A stretch of 64,000 nucleotides of DNA, from contig NZ_JACLZJ010000001.1 in NCBI RefSeq assembly GCF_014253075.1, positions 1,116,001 to 1,180,000 of the forward strand, written 5' to 3'. Made by a program: the position numbers and the translations under genes. This document shows positions 52,835-62,745 of the stretch, in pieces. A model generated the notes under the pieces. That model saw only the letters and a list, made by a program, of their open reading frames with translations, searched no databases and was not told the origin of the DNA. The stretch comes from Ochrobactrum sp. CM-21-5. Its GTDB lineage: Bacteria; Pseudomonadota; Alphaproteobacteria; Rhizobiales; Rhizobiaceae. Within the stretch, counting starts at the first letter, position 1; every line of letters starts with the position of its first letter.

Positions 52835-52844
52835 AGTTGCTAAT
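52827..52844. promoter_or_regulatory. Operator copy C at the HxlR gene start
   Basis: AACTTCATAGTTGCTAAT matches copy A (AACTTTATGGTTGCTAAT) at 16 of 18 positions and overlaps the HxlR start codon. Confidence 0.6.
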
Positions 52845-52992
52845 GATAACTTATCTGGCATTATGTGCAAGCAAACTTACCGCAGGCCAAAGGTAAATCT
52901 ACTGGAAAAAGGCCTGATCGCCGGGGGGATGGGCAGGCGATGCAAAACTTGAAAAGAGCATGGGTAAAAGCCCTGCCAATGGAGGAAACAAC

Positions 52993-53409
52993 ATGCCGAA
53001 AATGGTTTTCGTGAACCTGCCCGTAAAAGATGTCGTACGTGCCACGAGCTTCTATGAAGCCATTGGCGCGCAGAAAAATCCGATGTTTTCTGATGAAACC
53101 GGATCCTGCATGGTGTTTTCGGACACAATTCACGCCATGCTTCTGGAGCACGACAAGTTTAGCCAGTTCACGCCGAAGAAGATCGCCGATGCCAGTACGG
53201 TGAGCGAAGTGCTCGTTTGTCTGTCAGCGGAAAGCAAGGCTGAAGTGGATGAAACGGTCGAAAAGGCGGTGAAGTCGGGCGGTCGCGCAGACCCGGCAGC
53301 GAAACAGGATTATGGTTTCATGTACGGACGCAGCTTCGAAGACCCTGACGGTCACATCTGGGAACTGATGTGGATGGACATGGAAGAAGCCAGCAAGGTT
53401 ATGGGCTGA
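52993..53409 (+). CDS. VOC family (glyoxalase-like) protein
   Basis: 138 residues: MPKMVFVNLPVKDVVRATSF at the N-terminus, then VFSDTIHAMLLEHDKF, and near the end YGRSFEDPDGHIWELMWMDM with the metal-binding glutamate of the DPDGHxWE motif. The group is annotated as glyoxalase/bleomycin resistance-like and is uncharacterised. GGAGG precedes the ATG at 52993, which rules out an earlier ATG. It is divergent from the HxlR gene and followed after 10 bases by a PhnB-like gene. Confidence 0.9.
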   Translation: MPKMVFVNLPVKDVVRATSFYEAIGAQKNPMFSDETGSCMVFSDTIHAMLLEHDKFSQFTPKKIADASTVSEVLVCLSAESKAEVDETVEKAVKSGGRADPAAKQDYGFMYGRSFEDPDGHIWELMWMDMEEASKVMG

Positions 53410-53419
53410 GGAGGAGAAA

Positions 53420-53905
53420 ATGTCAGGATTGACAATCTGTCTCTGGTTCGACGGGCAGGCTGAAGAAGCTGCGAACCACTATGTTTCGATCTTCCGCGCC
53501 TGCGGAAGGTCGGCTTCGGTCGATGGTTTCATTCGCTTCAAGCACGGTCATCAGCAGAACGAGGATCAGCCGGTCGTTGTAAACTTCACACTCGACGGGC
53601 AAAAAATGTGCGGTCTGAACGGTGGACCCGAATTCAAGTTTTCACCGGCAAGCTCGTTGATCGTCCGATGCAAGGATCAAGCTGAACTGGATGGTTTCTG
53701 GGACAAATTGCTGGAAGGCGGCTCGCCGATGGAATGCAGTTGGCTGACCGACAAATACGGTTTCGCGTGGCAGATCGTCCCCGACATGCTGCTGGATATA
53801 TTGCAGGACGGTGCGCCGGATGTCCGTCAGCGTGTTGCGGATGCCATGATGAAGATGGTCAAGATCGACATCGCGACACTGGAAGCCGCGCGCGACGCTG
53901 CCTAA
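53420..53905 (+). CDS. PhnB-like VOC family protein
   Basis: 161 residues with the PhnB/YjdN pattern: TICLWFDGQAEEAANHYVSI, VVVNFTLDGQKMCGLNGGPE, FKFSPASSLIVRCKDQAELD and GFAWQIVPDMLLDIL. The family is often mis-named 3-demethylubiquinone methyltransferase; the actual activity is unknown. The N-terminal loop after SIFR is shortened compared with family members that carry HPNSKI there. It is co-transcribed with the preceding VOC gene and converges by 4 bases on the FAD monooxygenase gene. Confidence 0.88.
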   Translation: MSGLTICLWFDGQAEEAANHYVSIFRACGRSASVDGFIRFKHGHQQNEDQPVVVNFTLDGQKMCGLNGGPEFKFSPASSLIVRCKDQAELDGFWDKLLEGGSPMECSWLTDKYGFAWQIVPDMLLDILQDGAPDVRQRVADAMMKMVKIDIATLEAARDAA

Positions 53906-55104
53906 TCCCGTATGGCCGCAACGGCATCGTAGCCGTAAAGCCAGTCCAGGTCTTTCAGGAAGGTATCCGGGCTGCGTATGGCGAAAAGCGTGTTGCGGCC
54001 AAGCGCGAAAATGCCGGTCGCGTGATAGGCGAACCTGTTAAGCTGGCCGCGCTTTGCAACGGCTGCAATCCGCGCCTTGCGGACTGTTTCGTAATGTCGA
54101 AGTCCCGCTGCTTGGTCCACGGCATCCAGCGCTTCGGCAAGGGCGGCGGCATCTTCGATTGCCATCGCCGCACCTTGCGCGGCAAATGGCGTGACGGCAT
54201 GGGAGGCATCGCCGAGCAGGATTGTCCGGTTCGGTCCCAGAAACTGCGCATCCGCTATTTCGAAAAGCGGCCAGTAAGTCCATTCGGCTGTAGCGGCCAG
54301 CACATCGCGAACCGGTTTCCCCCAATCGGTATAGATAGACTGCAAACGCGCGGGATCGCCGGTTTGGGACCAGACTTCTCCGGGGTTCTCGCCTGTCGTG
54401 ATGGCCACGAAGTTGAAAAAGCTTCCACCCTTCACCGGATAAGCGATGAAATGCGCCTGCTTGCCCAGCCAGGCGGAAACGGCGCGTTCCGGCAGTGCGG
54501 CGGTGAACGATGAAGGCAGGGCATCGGCAGCAAGTGTCGTGCGCCATGCAATATGGCCGCTGAAACGCGCCTTGTCGTAACCGGCCTTTGAACGCTGTGC
54601 AGACCAGACGCCATCGCAGGCGATCAGATAAGCGCCATGCACGGTTTCTATCTCATTGCCGCGTTTTACGTCTGCGATGATCGTGCTGCCGTCCATCTTG
54701 TAGCTGGCGATCTCGGTGTCGAGGCTGATTTCGATGGCAGGGTTGTCCCGGCAGGCGTCCAGAAGCGCGGATTGCAGATCGGCACGGTGACAGACAATGT
54801 AGGGATGGTGCCAGCGGTTGGTTGCCGCGTCGCCAAGCTGCATGGAAAGCAGCGGACGGGCCTTGCGCCCATCCACGAGATAGAGAGCTTCCGGTGTGAC
54901 CGCTTGTGCGGCAAGCCTGTTGAGAACGCCCAGACGCTGCAAGTGGCGGGTGGCATTGGGGGCGAGCTGCAAGCCCGCACCCACTTTGGAAAGAGCTTGG
55001 GCTTTTTCGAAGAGCTGAACAGTCCAGCCCCTTGCTGCAAGTTCCAGTGCCGCGCTCAATCCCGCGACGCCAGCTCCTGCAATCAATATGCGCCCTTTGC
55101 TCAT
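53902..55104 (-). CDS. FAD-dependent monooxygenase (salicylate hydroxylase-like)
   Basis: 400-residue group A flavoprotein. The FAD dinucleotide site is ILIAGAGVAGLSAALELA (GxGxxG, residues 10-15), the DG motif region IACDGVWSAQRS, and the second FAD motif ILLGDASHAVTPFAAQGA. It resembles 3-hydroxybenzoate/salicylate hydroxylases and the UbiH-related group. The substrate is unknown; no aromatic-degradation genes are adjacent. It ends convergently with the PhnB-like gene. Confidence 0.88.
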   Translation of the reverse strand: MSKGRILIAGAGVAGLSAALELAARGWTVQLFEKAQALSKVGAGLQLAPNATRHLQRLGVLNRLAAQAVTPEALYLVDGRKARPLLSMQLGDAATNRWHHPYIVCHRADLQSALLDACRDNPAIEISLDTEIASYKMDGSTIIADVKRGNEIETVHGAYLIACDGVWSAQRSKAGYDKARFSGHIAWRTTLAADALPSSFTAALPERAVSAWLGKQAHFIAYPVKGGSFFNFVAITTGENPGEVWSQTGDPARLQSIYTDWGKPVRDVLAATAEWTYWPLFEIADAQFLGPNRTILLGDASHAVTPFAAQGAAMAIEDAAALAEALDAVDQAAGLRHYETVRKARIAAVAKRGQLNRFAYHATGIFALGRNTLFAIRSPDTFLKDLDWLYGYDAVAAIRD

Positions 55105-55140
55105 ATCCGTTTCTTGCCCGGTGCCGCGGCGCCTTGAAAA

Positions 55141-55395
55141 TCAGGCAGCTTTGTCGGCGGAGGCTTCGTAAACGCAGCCAGTCGGGGTGGTTTCATCGGC
55201 ATGAAGCGACGCATTGTGGCGAAAGAGCGTCGAGCAGTAAGGGCAGACGACTTCGCTTTCGTCTCCCATGTCGAGGAACACATGCGGATGATCGAAGGGC
55301 GGGTTCGCGCCGACACACATAAATTCCTTCACGCCGATTTCAATAGCCGCATGGCCAGCGTCGTTCTGGAAGTGTGGAATGATGTGATCGGACAT
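55141..55395 (-). CDS. Zinc-finger (CHCC) domain protein, NDUFS6-like
   Basis: 84 residues. The zf-CHCC pattern is complete: Cys27 ([20 protein letters not shown]), His36 or His38, then Cys51-x2-Cys54 in [12 protein letters not shown]. The fold is that of the mitochondrial complex I subunit NDUFS6 (13 kDa A); many alphaproteobacteria have this small homologue. It lies 36 bases upstream of the FAD monooxygenase gene on the same strand. With the NDUFS4-like gene at 37 kb the window has two putative complex-I accessory proteins. Confidence 0.9.
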   Translation of the reverse strand: MSDHIIPHFQNDAGHAAIEIGVKEFMCVGANPPFDHPHVFLDMGDESEVVCPYCSTLFRHNASLHADETTPTGCVYEASADKAA

Positions 55396-55587
55396 AATAT
55401 GCTCCGGTGCTGGATAAGATCGTGGTACGCTTTAATTCTGGGAGGGGTGTACCTTGAAACTCTTGTTTCCGGAAGGGTTTTCATCAATTCTGAGGACATT
55501 TCAAGCTATTTGCTATCAAACTGTCATATGACAGCCATAGGCTTAAGGTCGTGCCGGAATATTCCGGCGGAAGCCGGGACAGGAAAA

Positions 55588-57870
55588 ATGAGTGAAAACA
55601 GCGTTATGGCGAGCGAAACTCACGAGATGGCAGCGGATATGGCTCACAGTCGCCGTGACATTCAGGGGGATGGCAATGCCTTGGATGCTCACAAGACTTT
55701 GAACGGTGAAAAACTTTCGGAATTGATGGAAAGTCCCGATCGTTTCGTCAATCGCGAATTCTCCTGGCTCCAGTTCAATCGTCGTGTTCTGGAGGAAGCC
55801 GCAAATGCACGCCAGCCGCTGTTGGAGCGCCTGCGATTCCTGTCCATTTCCGCCGCCAATCTGGACGAGTTTTTCATGGTGCGCATTGCCGGTCTTGCTG
55901 GTCAGGTGCGGGCCGGCGTCGTGATGCGCAGTGCCGACGGGCGCACACCGCAGGAACAGCTTGATTTCGTTCTGCAGGAAGTGAGCCGCCTGCAGGCCGA
56001 ACAGCAGGAGCGGCTGCGCGTTCTGCGTGAAGAGCTGGTAAAAGAAAGTATAGAGATCGTCCGGCCTTCCGCTTTGATGAAGCAGGAGAAGGAATGGCTT
56101 GAAAACCACTTCCTCGAAACGATCTTTCCGGTTCTGACGCCGCTTTCCATCGATCCGGCGCATCCGTTTCCTTTTATCCCGAATCTCGGATTTTCGATGG
56201 CGCTTCAGCTGGCGCGTCGCGTCGATAACCATCCGATGACGGCGCTTCTGCGCATACCGGTCGCGTTGAAACGCTTCATTCAGTTGCCCGGCGAACAGTC
56301 CACTGCTTATCGCTTCATCACCATCGAAGATGCGGTGAGCCTGTTCATCGGCAGGCTGTTTCCAGGGTACGAAGTGCGGGGCGCGGGGACATTCCGCATC
56401 ATTCGCGATAGCGATATCGAAGTGGAAGAAGAGGCTGAAGACCTCGTGCGCCTGTTCGAAACGGCATTGAAACGCCGCCGTCGCGGTCAGGTGATCCGCA
56501 TCGAGTTTGACGGCGAGATGCCCGAAGCGCTGCGCGTTTTCGTGGTGACTGAGCTCGGCGTTTCCGAAAGCCGCGTCAGCGTGCATGAAGGGTTGCTCGC
56601 GCTCAACATGATTTCGGAAATCGTGTCTATCCCGCGCGATGACCTGAAATTCGTGTCTTACAATCCGCGTTTTCCGGAGCGTATTCGCGAGCATGGCGGC
56701 GATTGCTTTGCCGCGATTCGCGAGAAGGACATCGTGGTCCACCATCCTTACGAATCCTTCGACGTCGTGGTGCAGTTTCTACGTCAGGCTGCTGCCGATC
56801 CGGATGTGCTGGCCATCAAGCAAACGCTTTACCGCACATCGAACGACAGCCCCATCGTGCGTGCTCTGGTCGATGCGGCAGAGGCGGGCAAGTCGGTGAC
56901 GGCGCTGGTCGAGCTGAAGGCGCGCTTCGACGAAGAAGCGAATATCCGCTGGGCGCGCGATCTGGAGCGCGCCGGCGTTCAGGTGGTTTTCGGCTTTATC
57001 GAGTTGAAAACTCACGCGAAAATGTCGCTGGTGGTACGCCGTGAGGATCAGCGTCTGCGCTCTTATGTCCATCTTGGAACGGGCAATTATCACCCGATCA
57101 CCGCGCGTATCTACACGGACCTTTCCTTCTTCACATCCGATGCCGATGTCGCCCGCGATGTGGCGCATATCTTCAATTTCATCACCGGCTATGCCCAACC
57201 GGCGGAGGAGATGAAGATTGCGATTTCGCCCTTCACACTGCGTTCGCGTATCCTCAGACATATCGAGGATGAAGTAACGCATGCGAAAGCCGGGCGGCCT
57301 GCGGCGATCTGGATGAAGATGAATTCTCTGGTCGATCCACAGATTATTGATGCGCTCTACAAGGCAAGCCAGGCAGGCGTGCAGATTGATCTCGTGGTGC
57401 GCGGAATATGCTGCTTGCGTCCGGGGGTTCCGGGCTTGTCCGACAATATCCGCGCAAAGTCGATTGTCGGGCGTTTTTTGGAGCATAGCCGCATTTTCTG
57501 CTTCGGAAACGGCAATGATCTGCCGTCCGACAAGGCAATCGTCTATATCGGTTCCGCTGATATGATGCCGCGTAATCTCGACCGCCGGGTGGAAACCCTC
57601 GTACCCATCACCAATGCCACGGTGCACCAGCAAATCCTGTCGCAAATCATGTTTGCCAACATAATTGATAACCAGCAGAGCTATCAGCTACTTGCGGACG
57701 GCACCTCTCGCCGGATAGAAAAAGAAGAAGGAGAGGAAGCTTTCAACGCGCAGGAATATTTCATGACCAATCCTAGCCTGTCGGGTCGCGGAAAGTCGCT
57801 GAAGTCTTCGGCCCCCCGCCTTATCGCGCATCGGAAGCGCGCGCAGGCGGAAAGAAAATCGACTGCATGA
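55588..57870 (+). CDS. ppk: Polyphosphate kinase 1
   Basis: Makes long-chain polyphosphate from ATP. About 760 residues: [19 protein letters not shown] opens the N-domain, the middle head domain follows, and the two HxK/phospholipase-D-like segments carry the catalytic histidine ([17 protein letters not shown]) and a second one ([12 protein letters not shown] region). [13 protein letters not shown] and [20 protein letters not shown] are family motifs. The ATG at 55588 with CAGGA before it adds about 45 residues to the minimal domain, as in Brucella-type Ppk; the frame is open further upstream but looks non-coding. Overlaps ppx by 4 bases. Confidence 0.95.
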   Translation: MSENSVMASETHEMAADMAHSRRDIQGDGNALDAHKTLNGEKLSELMESPDRFVNREFSWLQFNRRVLEEAANARQPLLERLRFLSISAANLDEFFMVRIAGLAGQVRAGVVMRSADGRTPQEQLDFVLQEVSRLQAEQQERLRVLREELVKESIEIVRPSALMKQEKEWLENHFLETIFPVLTPLSIDPAHPFPFIPNLGFSMALQLARRVDNHPMTALLRIPVALKRFIQLPGEQSTAYRFITIEDAVSLFIGRLFPGYEVRGAGTFRIIRDSDIEVEEEAEDLVRLFETALKRRRRGQVIRIEFDGEMPEALRVFVVTELGVSESRVSVHEGLLALNMISEIVSIPRDDLKFVSYNPRFPERIREHGGDCFAAIREKDIVVHHPYESFDVVVQFLRQAAADPDVLAIKQTLYRTSNDSPIVRALVDAAEAGKSVTALVELKARFDEEANIRWARDLERAGVQVVFGFIELKTHAKMSLVVRREDQRLRSYVHLGTGNYHPITARIYTDLSFFTSDADVARDVAHIFNFITGYAQPAEEMKIAISPFTLRSRILRHIEDEVTHAKAGRPAAIWMKMNSLVDPQIIDALYKASQAGVQIDLVVRGICCLRPGVPGLSDNIRAKSIVGRFLEHSRIFCFGNGNDLPSDKAIVYIGSADMMPRNLDRRVETLVPITNATVHQQILSQIMFANIIDNQQSYQLLADGTSRRIEKEEGEEAFNAQEYFMTNPSLSGRGKSLKSSAPRLIAHRKRAQAERKSTA

Positions 57871-59405
57871 GTCCAGCTGTAGCACAAGGCCGTCTGAAGG
57901 GGCTCAAGCCCGTCGCGGTCATCGATGTCGGTTCGAACTCGATCCGCGTCGTCATCTATGAAGGCATCGTCCGCTCGCCGACGGTGCTTTTTAACGAAAA
58001 GCTGCTTTGCGGCCTTGGCAAAGGTCTTGCGAAAACCGGCAAGCTTAATGAAAAATCCGTGGAAGCGGCCCTGCGCGCACTGAAGCGTTTTCGCGCGCTG
58101 GCAGAGCAGGCGGGCGCCGTCTCGATTCATGCGCTGGCGACGGCCGCCGCCCGCGAGGCGAAAAACGGGCCCGATTTCATCGCGCAGGCAGAAGCCATTC
58201 TCGGACGGCACATCGAGGTGTTGTCGGGCAAGGAAGAGGCCTATTATTCCGCGCTGGGCATCATCTCCGGCTTTTACAAGCCGCAGGGCGTCACCGGCGA
58301 CTTGGGCGGCGGCAGTCTTGAACTGGTCGCGGTTGACGATCATGAGGTCGGCGAGGGGATCACCTTGCCGCTTGGCGGTCTGCGCCTGTCGGATATGTCC
58401 AACGAGCAATTACCCGAAGCGGCAAAGATCACCCGCACGGAACTGGCAAAGGCAACGCTGCTTCAGGCGCATCAGGGACAGGTCTTTTACGCGGTTGGCG
58501 GTACCTGGCGTAACCTCGCCAAGCTGCATATGACCGCGAAGAACTATCCGCTGCATGTCATGCATGGTTACGAAATGGACCCTGCCGAAGCCCGGAATTT
58601 TCTGAGGCGTGTGGCCAGAGGCAATATCGACACCATGCGCGGCATCGAGGCTGTTTCCAAGAATCGCCGGCAGCTCCTTGCTTATGGCGCGACCGTTCTG
58701 CTCGAAACGATCCGCCGCATGAAGCCGTCGAAGATCGTATTCTCGGCGCTCGGCGTGCGCGAAGGTTATCTTTATTCACTCCTGCCGAAGAATGAGCAGC
58801 GGCTCGATCCATTGCTGGCTTCCGCGGAAGAACTGTCGATCCTGCGGTCACGTTCGCCCCGCCATGCCCGCGAACTGGCGACATGGACAACACTTTCGCT
58901 GCCGCTTCTCGGCTTTGACGAAACGGAAGACGAGGCGCGCTACCGGCAAGCCGCGTGCCTTGTGGCTGACATAAGCTGGCGTGCCCACCCCGATTATCGC
59001 GGCTCGCAGGCGCTCAACATCATCGCTCATGGCTCATTCGGCGGTATAGACCATGCCGGTCGTTCCTTCATGGCGCTTGCAAATTACTATCGCCATGAAG
59101 GGCTTGTTGACGACGAGATTGCACCCGAAATCGTCCAGCTTGCCACTCCGCGGCTGCGCGAAAGGGCGAAGCTGCTCGGGGCGCTGCTGCGTGTCGTCTA
59201 CCTTCTCTCCGCATCCATGCCGGGTGTCATTCCGCGTCTGTATTGGCGGGAGGACGAAAACGGCATAGCGCTGGTCGTTCCCGGTGATTTGGCAGAACTC
59301 ATTTCGGATCGTCCCGAAGGACGGTTGAATCAGCTTTCAAAACTGACCGGCAAGAATCTCTATTTCGCCGTGGGTGACAGGGCTATTGAAGAAGCAAGGG
59401 AATAG
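57867..59405 (+). CDS. ppx: Exopolyphosphatase (Ppx/GppA family)
   Basis: Removes terminal phosphate from polyphosphate (or hydrolyses pppGpp). 512 residues with an actin-like ATPase fold: [17 protein letters not shown] (phosphate 1), [12 protein letters not shown], and [11 protein letters not shown] (phosphate 2) are plain. The C-terminal HD-like half ([20 protein letters not shown]) is present. Gene order ppk-ppx with a 4-base overlap means synthesis and breakdown enzymes are made from one message. Confidence 0.95.
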   Translation: MSPAVAQGRLKGLKPVAVIDVGSNSIRVVIYEGIVRSPTVLFNEKLLCGLGKGLAKTGKLNEKSVEAALRALKRFRALAEQAGAVSIHALATAAAREAKNGPDFIAQAEAILGRHIEVLSGKEEAYYSALGIISGFYKPQGVTGDLGGGSLELVAVDDHEVGEGITLPLGGLRLSDMSNEQLPEAAKITRTELAKATLLQAHQGQVFYAVGGTWRNLAKLHMTAKNYPLHVMHGYEMDPAEARNFLRRVARGNIDTMRGIEAVSKNRRQLLAYGATVLLETIRRMKPSKIVFSALGVREGYLYSLLPKNEQRLDPLLASAEELSILRSRSPRHARELATWTTLSLPLLGFDETEDEARYRQAACLVADISWRAHPDYRGSQALNIIAHGSFGGIDHAGRSFMALANYYRHEGLVDDEIAPEIVQLATPRLRERAKLLGALLRVVYLLSASMPGVIPRLYWREDENGIALVVPGDLAELISDRPEGRLNQLSKLTGKNLYFAVGDRAIEEARE

Positions 59406-59477
59406 CGAAGGGCGCGGAACCCCAAAATTGCTGCACATATTAGTTGGGGCCTGTCGGTAAGGGACTGCAACCAGTCC

Positions 59478-60635
59478 TTACTCCGTCAACTGGACCGCCT
59501 GAATACGCCGATCTTCGAACTTGATGCCGATTTTGCCTGCAATCAGGTCGAGCGCCTTCTGGCCGAACACCTCGCGGCGCCAGCCTTGAAGTGCCGGAAC
59601 ATTGGCATTTTCGCCCTCGGCAGCGATTTTCTCGATATCGTCGGTATTCGCGACGATCTTCGCAGCCACGCCATACTCTTCCGTTACAAGTTTCAGAAGA
59701 ACTTTCAAAATATCGGCGGCAGCGGCGCTGCCTTCCGGCGAATGTGAAGGCTTTGGCAGTTTCGGCAGATCTTCCTTCGGGATGGCCAATGCGGACTGGA
59801 TCGCGGCCACGAGGCCTGCCGCCTGACCGGAGCGCTCCCAGCCTTTCGGGATGGAACGCAGGCGGCCCAAAGCTTCCGCGTCGCGGGGCTGCTGCTGGGC
59901 AATCTCGGCGATCGTGTCATCTTTGATGATGCGTCCACGCGGTACGTTGCGTTCACGCGCCTCGCGTTCCCGCCACGCGGCGACTGCCTGCACGATGGCG
60001 AGCTCCAGCGGCTTGCGCACCCGCGCTTTAACGCGGCGCCATGCATCGTCCGGGTGGAGGTCGTAAGTCTCGCGTGCCTTCAGCACGGCCATTTCCTCGT
60101 TCACCCACTCGCTGCGTCCTTCACTCTCCAGCTCCTTTTTCAGATACAGATAGATGTCACGCAAATAGGTGACATCGGCCAGAGCATAATCGAGCTGCTT
60201 GTCGGAAAGCGGGCGCCTGCGCCAGTCGGTGAAGCGCGACGATTTGTCGATATGTTTGCCGGTTACCTTCTGCACGAGCTGGTCATAGGAAATCGCATCG
60301 CCGAATCCGCAGACCATGGCGGCGACCTGCGTATCGAAGATGGGCGAGGGGATGAGATCGCCGAGATGGAAGACGATCTCGATATCCTGCCTGGCGGCAT
60401 GAAAAACCTTGACCACTTTCTCGTCGGCCATCAGCCTGAAGAACGGCGCAAGATCCAGACCCGGCGCAAGCGCGTCCACCAATGCCGTATGGTCGGGCGA
60501 AGCCAGCTGGATGAGGCACAATTCCGGCCAGAAGGTCGTTTCACGGATGAATTCCGTGTCAACGGTCACAAAATCGGATTTGGCAAGGGCGGATACGGCC
60601 TCTTCGAGACCTTCGGTAGTGGTGATCAGATGCAT
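59478..60635 (-). CDS. rnd: Ribonuclease D
   Basis: 3'-5' exoribonuclease for tRNA and other small-RNA maturation, 385 residues. DEDDy motifs: FVTVDTEFIRET (Exo I, Asp and Glu), FHAARQDIEIVFHLGDLIPS (Exo II, Asp) and LDYALADVTYLRDIYLYL (Exo III, Tyr and Asp). The HRDC domain follows (WREREARERNVPRGRIIKDD), and a C-terminal second helical domain is typical of alphaproteobacterial RNase D. It converges on ppx and is divergent from aspS. Confidence 0.96.
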   Translation of the reverse strand: MHLITTTEGLEEAVSALAKSDFVTVDTEFIRETTFWPELCLIQLASPDHTALVDALAPGLDLAPFFRLMADEKVVKVFHAARQDIEIVFHLGDLIPSPIFDTQVAAMVCGFGDAISYDQLVQKVTGKHIDKSSRFTDWRRRPLSDKQLDYALADVTYLRDIYLYLKKELESEGRSEWVNEEMAVLKARETYDLHPDDAWRRVKARVRKPLELAIVQAVAAWREREARERNVPRGRIIKDDTIAEIAQQQPRDAEALGRLRSIPKGWERSGQAAGLVAAIQSALAIPKEDLPKLPKPSHSPEGSAAAADILKVLLKLVTEEYGVAAKIVANTDDIEKIAAEGENANVPALQGWRREVFGQKALDLIAGKIGIKFEDRRIQAVQLTE

Positions 60636-60774
60636 GTTCTTCTTTTAAACAACGCTGCGGGGCTTGTCGTGAAAGAATGCGCAAAACCGATCGCATAACA
60701 AGTGCAAATAGTGTTTTTTATCGATACGTTGCGTCAAGCTTGGCTCAACACCGGGGGCAGCAGGGAATGCAGGC

Positions 60775-60803
60775 TTGACAAAACCGGGTCAAAATGCGCT
60801 TTT
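60775..60803 (+). promoter_or_regulatory. Candidate aspS promoter
   Basis: CTTGACA at the -35 position is followed after 17 bases by GCTTTT, a poor -10. The rhizobial vegetative consensus begins CTTGAC, which supports the -35 half only. TTGAC and GTCAA also form a small dyad here. Confidence 0.35.
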
Positions 60804-60863
60804 CCGCCAGAATTTGCGGGCGTTTGCCTGCGCTGACTTCTCATACTCCAAAAGGCAGAAATC

Positions 60864-62651
60864 ATGCACCGTTACCGCAGCCATACCTGCGCAGCCCTTC
60901 GCAAGACGGACGTTGGTTCAAATGTCCGTCTGTCCGGCTGGGTTCATCGCGTCCGTGACCATGGCGGCATTCTCTTTATCGATCTTCGCGACCATTACGG
61001 CATTACCCAGATCGTGGCCGATCCCGATTCGCCCGCGTTCAAGGTGGCCGAAACCGTTCGCGGCGAATGGGTTATTCGCGTTGACGGTGAAGTGAAGGCT
61101 CGCGCCGGAGACGCGGTCAACCCGAATCTGCCGACCGGCGATGTGGAAATCTTCGCAACCGAGATTGAGGTTCTGGCTGCCGCCAAGGAACTGCCGTTGC
61201 CGGTTTTCGGCGAGCCGGACTATCCGGAAGATATCCGTCTGAAATATCGCTTCCTCGATCTGCGCCGCGAAACGCTGCACAAGAACATCATGAGCCGCAC
61301 CAAGATCATCGCCGCGATGCGTCGCCGCATGACCGATATCGGCTTCAACGAGTTCTCCACGCCGATCCTGACAGCCTCTTCGCCGGAAGGTGCGCGCGAC
61401 TTCCTCGTGCCAAGCCGCATCCATCCGGGCAAGTTCTACGCGCTGCCGCAGGCGCCGCAGCAGTACAAGCAGCTTCTGATGGTTGCCGGTTTTGACCGCT
61501 ACTTCCAGATCGCGCCGTGCTTCCGCGACGAAGATCCGCGCGCCGATCGTCTGCCGGGCGAGTTCTACCAGCTCGACCTTGAAATGAGCTTCGTTACCCA
61601 GGAAGAAGTCTGGGAAACGATGGAACCCGTCATGCGCGGCATCTTCGAAGAGTTCGCTGAAGGCAAGCCGGTAACGCAGACGTTCCGCCGCATTGCCTAC
61701 GACGATGCGATCCGCACCTATGGTTCGGACAAGCCGGACCTGCGCAACCCGATTGAGATGCAGGCTGTGACCGACCATTTCGCCGGTTCGGGCTTCAAGG
61801 TCTTCGCAAACATGATCGCCAATGATCCGAAGGTCGAAGTCTGGGCAATCCCGGCTAAGACAGGCGGCTCGCGCGCATTCTGCGATCGCATGAATTCCTG
61901 GGCGCAGAGCGAAGGTCAGCCGGGCCTCGGCTACATCTTCTGGCGCAAGGAAGGCGACAAGCTCGAAGGTGCCGGCCCTATTGCCAAGAACATCGGCGAA
62001 GAACGCACCGAAGCCCTGCGCAACCAGCTCGGCCTTGGCGATGGCGATGCCTGTTTCTTCGTGGCTGGTCAGCCGTCGAAGTTCTACAAGTTTGCCGGCG
62101 ATGCACGCACGCGTGCGGGTGAGGAACTGAACCTCGTTGACCGTGATCGTTTCGAACTGGCCTGGATCATCGACTTCCCGTTCTACGAATGGGACGAAGA
62201 CAACAAGAAGCTCGACTTCGCACACAATCCGTTTTCCATGCCGCAGGGCGGTATGGATGCGCTGGAAAACATGGACCCGCTCGCAATCAAGGCCTACCAG
62301 TACGATCTCGTCTGCAATGGCTTTGAAATCGCATCCGGCTCGATCCGTAACCAGCTTCCGGAAGTCATGGTCAAGGCTTTTGAGAAAGTCGGCCTGAGCC
62401 AGCAGGATGTGGAAGAGCGCTTCGGCGGTCTCTATCGTGCATTCCAGTATGGTGCACCCCCGCATGGTGGTATGGCTGCCGGTATCGATCGCGTCATTAT
62501 GCTGCTTGTCGGTGCGAAGAACCTGCGTGAAATCTCGCTCTTCCCGATGAACCAGCAGGCGCTCGATCTCTTGATGAGCGCGCCTTCGGATGTCACGCCC
62601 GCGCAGCTGCGCGACCTGCATATCCGTCTGGCTCCGGTTCAGAAGAGCTAG
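60864..62651 (+). CDS. aspS: Aspartyl-tRNA synthetase
   Basis: Class II synthetase of 595 residues, the bacterial long form. An OB-fold anticodon domain ([20 protein letters not shown]) is followed by the catalytic core: motif 2 [20 protein letters not shown] and motif 3 [15 protein letters not shown]. The bacterial GAD insertion lies between them (about residues 290-430). Alphaproteobacteria that use GatCAB generally have a non-discriminating enzyme that also charges tRNA-Asn; this cannot be settled by eye. A strong terminator follows. Confidence 0.97.
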   Translation: MHRYRSHTCAALRKTDVGSNVRLSGWVHRVRDHGGILFIDLRDHYGITQIVADPDSPAFKVAETVRGEWVIRVDGEVKARAGDAVNPNLPTGDVEIFATEIEVLAAAKELPLPVFGEPDYPEDIRLKYRFLDLRRETLHKNIMSRTKIIAAMRRRMTDIGFNEFSTPILTASSPEGARDFLVPSRIHPGKFYALPQAPQQYKQLLMVAGFDRYFQIAPCFRDEDPRADRLPGEFYQLDLEMSFVTQEEVWETMEPVMRGIFEEFAEGKPVTQTFRRIAYDDAIRTYGSDKPDLRNPIEMQAVTDHFAGSGFKVFANMIANDPKVEVWAIPAKTGGSRAFCDRMNSWAQSEGQPGLGYIFWRKEGDKLEGAGPIAKNIGEERTEALRNQLGLGDGDACFFVAGQPSKFYKFAGDARTRAGEELNLVDRDRFELAWIIDFPFYEWDEDNKKLDFAHNPFSMPQGGMDALENMDPLAIKAYQYDLVCNGFEIASGSIRNQLPEVMVKAFEKVGLSQQDVEERFGGLYRAFQYGAPPHGGMAAGIDRVIMLLVGAKNLREISLFPMNQQALDLLMSAPSDVTPAQLRDLHIRLAPVQKS

Positions 62652-62669
62652 ACTGTTCGACAGCGAACA

Positions 62670-62698
62670 AAAAAACCCGGCTTGATGCCGGGTTTTTT
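62670..62698. terminator. Rho-independent terminator of aspS (bidirectional)
   Basis: Twelve-base arms AAAAAACCCGGC with a 5-base loop; the outer A/T tracts give a U run in both directions. A weaker hairpin (CCCGGTG/CACCGGG) follows near 62711-62735, closer to the convergent gene. Confidence 0.92.
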
Positions 62699-62745
62699 AT
62701 TGCGAAAGAAAGCCCGGTGAGTCGTGCACACCGGGTTCCCGGACA

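Noticed and set aside
55543-56745. 400-codon frame antisense to ppk
   Set aside because: Shadow of ppk; composition is implausible and it has no ribosome-binding site.
60918-62621. Long open frame (567 codons) antisense to aspS
   Set aside because: The aspS motifs are complete on the other strand; the antisense frame has no family motifs and reflects GC-biased third positions.
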